A stretch of DNA of 64,000 nt, taken from the NCBI GenBank assembly GCA_026936335.1, contig JAPMXV010000056.1, positions 310,001 to 374,000 on the forward strand, read 5' to 3'. The notes beneath the pieces are model-generated. The model made no database searches, was not told the DNA's origin, and worked only from the letters and a program-made list of their open reading frames with translations. Below, piece after piece: positions 11,427 to 24,328 of the stretch; position 1 is the first letter of the stretch; each line of letters starts with the position of its first letter. The position numbers were made by a program, and so were the translations under genes. This stretch comes from Mantamonas sphyraenae (taxonomy: Eukaryota; CRuMs; Mantamonadidae).

Positions 11427-12927
11427 TCAAACGTTCATCATGACACGTGCAGGATCACCAGAGGAAGGTGTGGAGGCACGGTTGTTGCGAGCATGGGTGG
11501 GTAGCATGGGAGCCCAATCGAGAGGAGTGCCTGCGGGGGGAAGACAGCAGACCATGCGGAGGTTTGTGATGAGACCCCGATCAAACGGGGTGGGCATGAT
11601 TCCCAAGCCACGAAGGTAGGGGATGGAATCATACTTGATCATCTCCCAGGTGGTGGCATTGGTGACCATGAGGTAGGTGTGGAAACACCACATGGAACAG
11701 GAGATGAGGAGAAAGACCCCACAGATGGCCTGCATGATCATCAAGGGAAGGTTGTTGAGCATCCACACGGTGACATCACGTGTGCTCACATAGGCTGAGC
11801 CCAGGAGCTGCAGACCCCAGAGCATGAGGATGCTTTCCATCAGGAGCATCCACCAGAAGCGAGCATGGTTCCGTTCACCCACACACGTGGACACAAAGAA
11901 GCAGTGGTGGTCGAACCGAAGCACACATCGTCCACAGAACTGACAGTGCTTGGCACGCACAGGCAACACAATGTTGCACTCCAGACACAACTCCTCCTCT
12001 CTGTACACACGGTCAGACTGTGCCGTTGCCGATGGATACCCATTCTCTGGCGTCAGTGCCCCCATTGCTCTCCTCATCGTTGTTGTTGCTGTTGTTGTTG
12101 TCGTCGTCGTTGTGCTTGTTGTTGTTCGCTGTTCAGACCCCAACAGTCGTTGGGTCTCCTGCGTATGCTGTGCTTCCAAATCATCATCATCATCATCATC
12201 ATCATCGTCATCATCTCTATGACTATCACCAACTCCAGTGCTTCCATCACGAGAACTATGATGTTTGTCCCCATGCCCATGGGCTTGCTGAGTCTCATCC
12301 TGGCTCACCACCTGTACCCCTGCCCCATGTCCATCCAATGGATCCTTGCTCTGCAATGTGCCCGTCCTGTTGCTCCCTTCCCCATCCTCTTCCCTCCCAG
12401 AATCCAATGCCAGCAGCGACGTCAGCCGTGCTCGCGGGGCTCCCGGAAGAGCCCTTCGTGTCCGCCTCCCCTGACTCGTTTGCAACTCCTGTGGTCGTTC
12501 TGTGATCCATGTTCCCCATGTCATCGTCACACGGTCATCGCGGTATGGATGCAGAAGGTGTGGTGGGTGGGTGCATGGGTGGGTTGTTCCGTGTGTCAGT
12601 CGTTGTGGGTCCGGTGGGAAGGTAGGCGCCAAAAACGCTTCCTGCACACACCACACACGAGTGCGTACCTCGCAACACGCGCAGCTTGGGAAGACGCTCC
12701 CGCTGTTCAATGTAGCCTGGAGAGGAGCCCCAGGTGCGATTGTACAAGATCCAAGCTGCAAAGAGGACAGCGAGGAAGGAGAAGCAGTAGAGGTAGTTGC
12801 CGTGTTGGATCAGTTGTTGTTTCCACGTGTTGTCTGTCCACAGCATCAGTGCCAACGCTGTCCCATGCACTGCATTCACAAAATACAATGACACCCGGTT
12901 GGGCATGGGTGCTGCTCTACGGGGCAT
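11427..12927 (-). CDS. DHHC-type protein S-acyltransferase
   Basis: Transfers palmitate to cysteines of membrane proteins. Two exons, 12669-12927 and 11427-12499, give 443 residues (or 436 from the second ATG at 12906). Two membrane helices lie near the N-terminus (NAVHGTALALMLW, YLYCFSFLAVLFAAWILY). A long cytosolic stretch rich in Ser, Asp and Thr follows, with a 12-Asp run from a CAT repeat at about 12180-12207. The zinc-binding Cys-rich domain comes next (CLECNIVLPVRAKHCQFCGR, then catalytic DHHC in RFDHHCFFVSTCVGERNH), then two more helices. The 200-residue low-complexity insert before the CRD is unusually long. Gene order places it between two GPCR genes, and GPCR tails are common DHHC substrates; a functional link is only a suggestion. 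Confidence 0.92.
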
Positions 12928-13051
12928 GGGGTCGGATTGGCCGGCCCTGCGCCGTGGCAACCAGTTCCGGCCCACACACACCCCCAACCACACACACAAA
13001 CACCCCCACCCAAACACCCCCACACAAACACACAAGAGCACCCTACAAACC
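12928..13051. promoter_or_regulatory. Divergent promoter region, DHHC enzyme / GPCR B
   Basis: 124 bp between two divergent start codons. It is strongly strand-asymmetric on the plus strand: C- and A-rich with repeated CCCCCAACC/ACACCCCCAC units from about 12970 to 13035. No recognisable core promoter box. Confidence 0.5.
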
Positions 13052-14499
13052 ATGGCATGGACAAAGGAGATGTACACCACGCTGTTTGAAATCACAGCCG
13101 TGTCATCCTCACTGTCGGTGGCTGGTTCCCTGTTCATTCTTGGCACCCTCTTCACCTTTCCCGAAGCGCGTAAGGGTGTTTCCAAGCTCCTCCTGTGGCT
13201 GTCGGTGTCCGATCTCTTTGGTTCTCTCAGCTTCCTCGTGGGTGCAGGCCACACCCTCAACGGTGGCAACTGGCTCGTCGACACCGAGCTCTGCCAAATC
13301 CAAGGTGGCGCCCTCCAAATGTTTTCCCTCTCCACGGCTCTCTGGAGTCTCTTTATTGGTGTCCACCTCTACCGATCCTTCATGCTGCGTCGTCACAATG
13401 ACCTGGAGAAGACCATGAAGTACTATCACCTCGTGGCCTGGGGCCTCAGCATCATTCTGGCCATCGTTGGCGGCGTTGCGGGTCTTTATGGCCCCGCCGG
13501 AGGCTGGTACGTCCCTTTTCCTGTCCAACCCTGCCCATTGCCGCCTCTTCCCATTGCTTCTCTGTGTGTTCCACCCGTGTGACATGGCCATTGTCTGCGC
13601 CTGCTCGTGCAAATCGCCTCGGAAAGAGCGGCGGCACACTTTTCCCCATCCTTTTTTTGCGTCGGCGAGGACCGTTCTTTTTGTGGGTTTCGGCCCAAAC
13701 GTGGGTATGAAAGAGCGCTTCGTGTGCGCGCGCGCGTGTGTGTGTGTGTGTGTGTGTGCACTGGCGATGGTTGAGGGACGGGTGTGTCCATGGCATGCCT
13801 GCTGGGCTTGTATGGGGCGCGGTGAGACTCACACAAGCCGTCGCCGCGAACTTTCTCCAACTGGGAACGCCACACACGCACAGGTGTTGGATCACGTCTG
13901 CGACGGCAGCAAACAAGGTCTACCAGCAGGTGTTCTTCTACATGTTTGTGTACATGGTGTTCCTGGCCCTGGCAGCGCTGTATGTGCGCATTGGGGTGGA
14001 GATTTACACGACGATGAAGGAGACGGCGGCGACGCTGGAGTACAGCGTTCGCACACGCAAGCGTCAGGTGAAGAAGCGAGACAAGGTGCTGGGCAAGATG
14101 TTCTTCTTCCCAGCTGTGTTCCTTGTGACATGGTTGCCTGGCATCATCAACCGTATGCATGGTTTGACGGGCAACCCACCCGTGTACGGTCTGTTTGTGG
14201 GCCATGTCCTGTTCACTCCATTGCAGGGATTCCTCAACGCCATTGTGTATGGACTCACAGGCAACATTGGACGACTGTACATGCGCAAGATGTCCACGGT
14301 GACCAGCAACGAGTCGGCCACCAACAGTGCCAGCACGTCGACAGGCAAGGCAGGTGGACGCAGCATGTTCTCCCGCAGTGGCAACAGCGGTGGAGACAAC
14401 AGTGGTGGGGCAGCTCAGAATGCAGGGTATACCCCTGCTTCAGTGCCCATGAAGGATGCTGCATCCAACCGAGCTGGCACCTTCTCTGCCACTGTCTAG
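13052..14499 (+). CDS. cAMP-receptor-like (class E) GPCR, copy B
   Basis: Second cAR-family receptor, two exons (13052-13506, 13884-14499), 356 residues. The donor GTACGT and acceptor GCACAG close the frame as GGW-CWIT. Helix 2 contains the class signature LLLWLSVSDLFGSLSFLVG; the residue pattern LCQIQGGALQMFSLSTALWS is typical of helix 3. The third intracellular loop is basic (TRKRQVKKRDKVLGK). Helix 7 is PLQGFLNAIVYGL, followed by a Ser/Asn/Gly-rich tail of about 80 residues. Copy A shares the fold but differs in intron positions and has little obvious sequence identity, so this is not a fresh tandem duplicate. The 377-nt intron holds a GT/GC microsatellite (about 13720-13759). The ligand is unknown. 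Confidence 0.85.
13720..13759. repeat. (GT)n/(GC)n microsatellite in GPCR B intron
   Basis: Alternating purine-pyrimidine run: CG units followed by about 13 GT units. Such runs can adopt Z-form DNA; no function is implied. Confidence 0.85.
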
Positions 14500-14600
14500 C
14501 CGGAATGCAATTGATTCATTCATTCTCATTCGAGGTGGGGAGTGAGGAGTGGGGAGTCATCCATGCGTGGTCTTCCCTGCCACTCACTTTGGCTGCTGGT

Positions 14601-16004
14601 TCAATCACGGCGGATGTACATCTGCCAGAGACGGTGGGGAAAGTCTGGGGTCACCTCCCAGGAATGCTCACCCACAAGGGCAATGTCATAGTCAGGGTTG
14701 TTGATCATCTCCTTGGCCCATACCTTGTGCTCCTCATGCACGTTGGAGTTGTGCAGGATCAGGTACTTGGGACGGCATGTGTTGATCACCAGACGCCACT
14801 CTTTCCACGCCGCCTTCTTCTGTTCCTCCGTGTTCTTGCGGGGTCCATCCACAAGCACTGCATCCACATCCATGCTGTTGCCTGTGAGAATGTGTGGGTG
14901 TGTGGGTGTGGGTGTGTGGGTGTGTGTGTGGGTGTCAGCCAAACCGCACTCGCGCCTCTTCTCCTCGCTCCATCACAGCACTCCACACGCAGACACGCCA
15001 TATCCCAATCCATGACATCACACGCGTGCACACAGGCACACCCCAGGAGGATGGTGTCGGCGGCTCCCTTTCTGCCTGTGTCGTCCAGTGGTTGACAGGG
15101 CAGCCGACCCCAACACTCCGCCCCGGCGAAAAACGCCCTCTTGCGTTTGGGCTTCGTGTGTCTGTGCACGAGTCGTACAACGGCCCCATGAAACATGTGT
15201 ACGGACGCAGGGGCAGCCATCAATTCGGCAAGGGGGAAGGGCGGGATAGGGGAGGACACGAGGGAGGAGTGCATGGACGGGAGGGAGGGGCAAAGCAGAC
15301 GTACAGATAAACTCGAGGAGGGGCCCATGGGGCTTGCGTTGGACAGTGGCACCGTAGAGGGACATGACAGGCAACCCGGCCAGGTTCTTCTGCTGGTTCT
15401 CCCAATAGCCTTGGTCGTGCTCAATGTTGATGAGGAAGTTGGAGGGTCCGCTGTCGTGCAGACCGTGGGCAATGAGGTAGGAGGAACCCTGGCCGACGTG
15501 ACCAAACACGTCAAAGAAGCGATTGATCTCGGGCTGGGCACCCATGCAGTAGAGCATGCGACCAAACAACAAATGGCCTTCAATCTCAACACCGGCAGTC
15601 ACAGGCGGCTTGACAGGCAGTTGTTCAGGCTTGATCTCGTTGGCACAACGTTGCAGACGCTCGGCAAAGCAGTATCCCGATGGATTGCGTCCGCTCTTGA
15701 TCTGTTCGTGGATACGCATGCTGCCATGACCACTGCCTGTGTACTTGGTTTGTTTCTCCTTGTCCACAATGGTCTCTGCGGGTGGGTTGTGCACCACCGT
15801 GCTTGGCAGCCCAGGCACCTTGGGACACACAAACTTCCCTGTCTTCTCATCATACTCACTCTCATCCGCATACTTGCTGCCATCAATCCCCTTGCTGAAT
15901 GAACCCACTTTGCACTTGCGTCCTGCAGGCTTGGGTCCCATCATCGTCACAAGCATCGTCACCACAATGACCCCTCCCAGGATCATCAGATTGCGTTGCT
16001 TCAT
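14601..16004 (-). CDS. Type II membrane protein with a methyltransferase-like Rossmann domain
   Basis: Two exons, 15305-16004 and 14601-14881, spliced in phase (donor GTACGT, acceptor CTCACAG) into 326 residues. Residues 7-22 form a single membrane anchor (MILGGVIVVTMLVTMMG) preceded by Lys/Arg, so the body is probably lumenal. The body has a glycine-rich loop (VFGHVGQGSSYLIAHGL), an acidic strand end (FLINIEHDQGYW) and DAVLVDGPRKN, together resembling motifs I, II and IV of class I SAM-dependent methyltransferases. The ending is DIALVGEHSWEVTP. I do not recognise the exact family; a Golgi sugar or O-methyltransferase would fit. The 423-nt intron contains open frames in all phases, so an additional small exon cannot be excluded. 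Confidence 0.55.
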
Positions 16005-18732
<2,728 letters not shown>

Positions 18733-18832
18733 AATGGGGAATGGAATGGAGTGTGTGGCCATACGCACAATTCATTTGCTGCTTGTTGTTGTTGTCACCA
18801 CTCACTCACTCACTCTGTCGTGGTGGGCTCGC

Positions 18833-20848
18833 TCAGACGCTGACGGTGTCGTAGATGGCCAAGACCTCCTCGTCGGTAGCCCACAGCTCGTTGGTGTTGG
18901 AGGCAAAGGAGAAGCCATCGGGAACACGCTTGCCACCACGGCCAAACATGACCTCCTCCTGCGACTTGTACTCGCTGAACTGGAACTGGCGCGGGGCAAT
19001 GACATAGCGGTCGGGAAACTCGTAGGTGTCACGAGAGTCATCCTCAGAGATCATGAGCTCATGCAGCTTCTCACCCTCACGGATGCCAATCATCTTCTGG
19101 GAGGCCTCGGGGGCAATGGCCTTGGCCATGTCTGTGATCCTCATGGAGGGGATCTTGGGCACAAAGAGCTCGCCGCCGTCCATGACCTCGAAGCAGCTGA
19201 TGACAAAGTCGGCCGCCTGGGGCAGAGTGATCCAGAAGCGGGTCATGCGATCGTCGGTGATGGGCAGCTCCGTGGCACCGTTGGAAAGGAGCTTCTTGAA
19301 GAAGGGGAGGATGGAGCCGCGAGAGCCGAGGACATTGCCGTAGCGGACGACAGCAAAGCGAGGGTAAGGACCACCTGCGTAGGCATTGGCAGCCACAAAG
19401 AGCTTGTCGGAACAGAGCTTGGTGGCACCGTAGAGGTTGACAGGGTTTGCCGCCTTGTCGGTGGACAATGCAATGACCTTCTGCACACCACAGTCGATGG
19501 CAGCGTCCACAATGTTCATGGCACCAATGATGTTGGTCTTGACAAACTCGGACGGGTTGTACTCTGCGGCAGGGACCTGCTTGAGGGCAGCTGCGTGCAC
19601 GACCACATCCACACCACGGAAGGCACGGTACAGACGGTCACGATCACGCACGTCGCCCAAGAAGAAGCGAATGTTGTCAAAGGCCTTGAAGAGTCCCTTC
19701 TGCAGTTCCCACTGCTTGAGTTCATCGCGGGAGAAGATGATCACCTTCTTGGGCGAGTACTCTGTCAGCAGCTTCACCACAAAGGTTTTGCCGAACGATC
19801 CCGTGCCACCCGTGACCAGGACCACCTTGTCGTTGAGGAAGGACGCCTCCTCTGTCAGCCCTGTGAACGGATGCGAGTGCAGGGTCTGCTCGTTGATGCC
19901 ATCGGTTGACATGGAGCCAGTCAGCCTGCGAGTCGTCCCCAAGGACCACAAAATGATGTTGGACGACGGTGCAGTGGTGCAGTGGGATGGTGTCAGCATG
20001 TGTGTGTATGCAATTGTGGATCCATGTGGTTGGTGTGGTGACCCACTCGCTCTCCTGCACCACAGGGAGGGACGGCAAGGGCGGCGGAAAGTGCAACATG
20101 GGCGGCTGCCATCCGGGATCCCCCATGACAGCCGAGTGTTTGGCCACAAGCGCGTCACACATGCTCTCACTGTCCACGCCATAGGTGGCAGATGGTAGAT
20201 GCAGTCGGTTGGGATCCATGGGGTGCTTCGCATGCATGGTGACACCTCCACGTAGCGAGTACCGGCCAGGCGAACCATGGGCTGGGTGGCGTTGTGGCCA
20301 AAAAAACGGACAGCCGGGGTTCGTCGGGAGGTGTGTCCGGGGAACCGGGGCGAGTGCACACTCATGCAAGGGTGGGACGGCCCATGATGCACAGAGATGG
20401 GCATGCGAGGCTACAGCATGCGAAGGCGGAGGCGAGAGAGCGGAGGCCGGTCGGCTGCGGGCTGCTAGCGAGGCTGTCATGAAACAGGGAAGGGCAAGGC
20501 GGCCAATTGTTGCATTGGGCCCCTTTGGCAGACAGGCTAGGGAGGAAACCACAGAGGGGGAGGGGGCGAGGACATGCACACATATGCAGACGGTGATTGT
20601 GGCAGGAGGGAGGGGCACATGCATGGAGAGCGGTGCTGGAAGGTAGGCCATAGACGTGCGGACAGGGCACAAGAGGCGGAGGGGAAGGGAGAAAAATTCT
20701 CTCTGGGGACGTACATGCCACTGCTGCTGTTGCCGGTGGAGGTGATCTGACCATCCTGGGTGATCTCGGCCTCAAGGGTGATCTCGCCATCGGTGGCGTC
20801 GATGGTGACAGTCTTCTGCTCTGCGTTGGGAGAGGTGACGTTGGACAT
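18833..20848 (-). CDS. UDP-GlcNAc 4,6-dehydratase, PseB/CapD type
   Basis: Short-chain dehydrogenase-family enzyme that converts UDP-N-acetylglucosamine to a 4-keto-6-deoxy sugar, in bacteria the first step to pseudaminic acid or FucNAc/QuiNAc-type sugars. Exons 20715-20848 and 18833-19925 give 408 residues. The NAD(P) loop is VVLVTGGTGSFGKTFV; DVRDRDRL and HAAALKQVP follow; the catalytic part is STDKAANPVNLYGATK; the conserved late motif is ITDDRMTRFWIT. The first exon adds about 44 residues of acidic, unstructured sequence absent from bacterial enzymes. The intron (789 nt) is the longest seen here. Bacterial-like enzyme plus a host-type intron suggests old horizontal transfer into this nucleus. 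The final sugar product is unknown. Confidence 0.85.
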
Positions 20849-20963
20849 GGGTGTTGGTTGTTTGGTTGGGGTGGGCCAGACAGCGCGAGGACAGATGGGG
20901 CTCAGTGGGGGGGTTGTATGACAGATGCCACTCACACTCACTCACTCACTCACTCAACTCAAC

Positions 20964-22773
20964 TCAGACAGAGAAGTACATGGGCACGTGGGAGACGAGA
21001 CCACCCCTCCAGGCGCAGGTGAGGAGGGCGCCGTTGGGGAAGTTGGGTTGGAACTCCATCATGTCGAGGGGCATGGAGTTTGGCGAACGGATGAAGCCAA
21101 TGGTGGTGAGTTGGAAGGAGAGGGTGGAGCGAACAGCAAAGGTGGCGACAAGCTCACTGCCAGGATGGTTGCCATCAAAGGCGACGGCAAGGCGTTTGCC
21201 AGTGGGGTCGAGAGCAAGCTGGCGGATGTTGCCACCGACGTGGAGGAGAGTGCCAGTGGAATGTGTGCGCACACTGGTCATGCCCATGTACTCGTAACAC
21301 AGTGGGGAACCACTGATGCGAGGGGGCAGGTTGTCAAAGACAATGTTGTGCACAATGCATGTGCCATGGACGTTGACCAGCAGCATGTGGCCATCGTGAC
21401 TCCAGCAGGCACTCTGCACGTAGCGTTCAATGTTGCTGAACGCCTGACAAGTCCACCACAGGGTTTCATAGACGAGGAAGCGTGCAGAGGTGAGGCCGAC
21501 AAAGAGGTAGTGGCCATTGGGAGACCATCGGAGCATGGTGACCCCACCCCAGGCACGACCACGGTTCAACAGCATGTGTGTTTCGTGGTGGGTGTCCCAC
21601 ACGACCACACTGGCGTCGTTGCACGAGCCCGTGGCCAGGTACTTGCCACACGGGGACCACTCCATTGCCGTGATGGGTGCATGGCCCTCGGGAGACTTGA
21701 AATAATTCATGGTGGACCCATGGGTGCCCCCACGCATGCGGTTGCGTCCTGCCACAAGCAGGGTGCTTGCATTGCCGCTGGCATCTGCGTTGCTCAGAAG
21801 ACTGGCTCCGGCAATGGGCGACACCAGAGGCGAGGCACCGGACCGGTCGATGCTCATCGACGTGGCCAAGCCACTACGTGCCAGTGGAGAGGCGTAGACG
21901 GAGGAGGACGATGACGACGAAGATGATGACGATGATGACGATGACGAAGAGGTGCTTGTGTTGATGGGGTCGGCCATGGACGTGCGCAGGGGTGATCGCA
22001 GCATGGAACCATGGTGTTGGGGAGAGACACCTGCACGCAGGGGACTGGTAGCACGTGGAGAGGTGAGCAGGTCGCCCTGGGAGAGGGAGAGGGCACTCAT
22101 GTGCATTGGGTCACCACCATGGTGGCGGGTGCCATAGCGGGGAGCAGATGCAGTGACATGGAGGGCAGAGGAGGAAGAGGAGGAGAGATCGTCCGTGGCA
22201 GCAGCGGCGGCAGCTGCAGCGGCAGCCACATCCCAGCCTTGGGTGGCCACCGTCCACAGACACACACCGTGCTGGGAGGCCACAGCAAGGACGTCGGTGG
22301 CGTTGGGTTGCCATTGGACACAGGTGACGTTGCGTTGGAACTCATGCACAAGTACCTCTTGGGCTTCAGCCAAGGGCATGGCAAACACCTGCACGCAATG
22401 GCTGGCGTCGGCCACAGCCAACAGATCGCGTTCACGATGCCAATTGATGCTATGGACACGCTGGTCGGCACGAGGACGCAGCGATTGAGGCTGTCGTGCC
22501 ATGCTGGGTTTGCTACGGGCTGGTACAAGGGGACGCACAAGCATGCGCAGCAGGTTGAGCAGCAGAAGAACGATGCCTGCCACGACTCGCCGAAACACAC
22601 CACGGGACGAGGACACAGACGAAGACGCTGCTGCACCAGATGCAGACTTGGTGTTGCTGCTGCTGGATGATTGTGCCTTGCCATTGCCCTGCGAGTACAA
22701 TGCAGCAGAGGCACTGAGCTTCTTGTCTTGGAACAGGCGAGTGGCCAGCTCCGCCTGCTGTGATTCTTCACCC

Positions 22774-22810
<37 letters not shown>

Positions 22811-24218
22811 GTGATGATGTGGTTGTTGATGATGCGCCTCCTTCTGTCCTGTAATGGGCCAGGTCACCGTCGACAAAGGCCTGGAACCAGTCGCGCATCC
22901 GCGTGCCCCACGTGCTTGCCTCGGGCACCCTTCGCACAGGATTGCGACCCTTGCGTTGGCGGGCATCCACAATCTCATGCACAGGCAGCACCACGCCGCC
23001 GTTGCGTTCGTACTGACGCAGTACTTCCTTGTCACGGTCCGTGATGAACAGCGAAGCTCGATCAGACGTCACCGTCACTGCGACAAAACCGTGTCAGAGA
23101 GAGTGTGTGAGTGTGTTTGTGTGCGCATGTGCACTCGGGAGCACAGAAGATGGCAAAGGGTGTGCATAGGTCCAGGGTGGATGGGCATGGGTGTGGGTGC
23201 CAACGTACAGAGCTCTGTGTGCATCTCTGCCAGTGTGTGTTCGCCGTTCGAGAGGCCCCTCAGCGGGGGTTCAGGCACCTGTGCACCTGTGCATGGCATG
23301 GTGTGGAGTTCATGCCATGGTGTTCCACATATGGTAGGAGTGGGCGCGTGTGGGTGTGAGTAGGATGCACGCGCGAGTGTGTGCAGGCGAGAGACGCTCC
23401 ATGCGCGCGCGCAAAATACCTGTAAAGAGCTCGTGGTCGGCAAAGTCCGCGTCAAAGTCGCTCATGACCGGGTTGCGTGCACGTGCATCTGGATGTGGGG
23501 TTGCCATGTGGGTGTATGCAGTCGCTGTGGGCGATGTGGGTGTCTTTGCGGGCGAGTTGACGGACGACGATCCTTCCGGATACTTGGCGGCGGGGGTACT
23601 GGACGACGCCGCCGCCTTGCCAAAGGGTGACAGCAATGACGAGACAAAGCTTTCGTCGCCATCGCTAACAATCTCCCCCACCGCACTTCCCTGCCTGCTC
23701 TCATCCACCGCGTGTTCCCCCTGGCCCGTGGGAGGCGACACCGCGGTGGGCGGCGGCGGCGCCTTGCCGGCTGGCGTGCTGGCCACCACAGGCTGCCCTG
23801 CATGCATTTCCCTTTCGATGGAATGCGACGATGCCACCGACAGGTTGTCGTCGTCGTCATCCGTGCCCTGGTCGTCCCGTCGAACAAGGCTATCCTCCTC
23901 CACCTGCTGTCGAAGGCCTCGATTCTCCGGCCGCCGTGCATCCAGCGCGCTCACACGAGTCTGGTCACGCAATCGACGCCCCATAAAGAGGGAGGAGGAG
24001 GAGGAGGAGACGTCGCTGCGCACAGACGTGTCCAATCCTGACTCGTCGCCGTCTTGTCCACTCGCCGAGGTGTCTTCTCTGCCACGTCGCTGCAGCCGTG
24101 CAAACAGATTGCCCCCTGCAGGACTATTCAGATCCACCGGTGGCGGCATGCCCATCCGTCTCCGACTGCTGTTGCTTGTGCGTGTGCTGGGACTACCCAG
24201 CTGCGCTCGCAGGGACAT
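20964..24218 (-). CDS. AAAS: Aladin (AAAS), WD40 nuclear pore protein with long N-terminal extension
   Basis: Beta-propeller protein of the cytoplasmic face of the nuclear pore. Exons 23420-24218 and 20964-23077 join in phase (ACAG|TGACG) to 970 residues. Aladin signatures: HSINWHRERDLLAVAD, VTCVQWQPNATDVLAVASQ, GGVTMLRWSPNGHYLFVGLT, WWTCQAF, and near the C-terminus GALLTCAWRGGLVSHVPMYF. Human Aladin has about 546 residues. The excess is a 260-residue disordered, Ser/Asp/Pro-rich N-terminus (first exon) and poly-Ser/poly-Ala insertions between propeller blades. The usual C-terminal tail after the last blade is missing. The second exon alone starts with an in-frame sequence but no natural start, and its upstream TTTTGTCGCAG is a clear acceptor, which supports the two-exon model. 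Confidence 0.88.
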
Positions 24219-24328
24219 TGTGCGTGTCTGCGGGGGAAGCGGGAGATTGTGGCGCCACCGGCGCGCGGAGTCAGGATTTTGAACCAGAGGCGCACCCGCA
24301 GTTTGATCCACCCCAACATCGACGCACG
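24219..24328. promoter_or_regulatory. Divergent promoter region, Aladin / Myb-like gene
   Basis: 110 bp separate the two divergent start codons. GC-rich, no TATA-like element visible. Confidence 0.45.

Noticed and set aside
14882-15304. Extra exon inside the intron of the methyltransferase-like gene
   Set aside because: All three frames are open for some length, but none resembles the protein on either side, and direct splicing keeps phase and joins the motifs sensibly.
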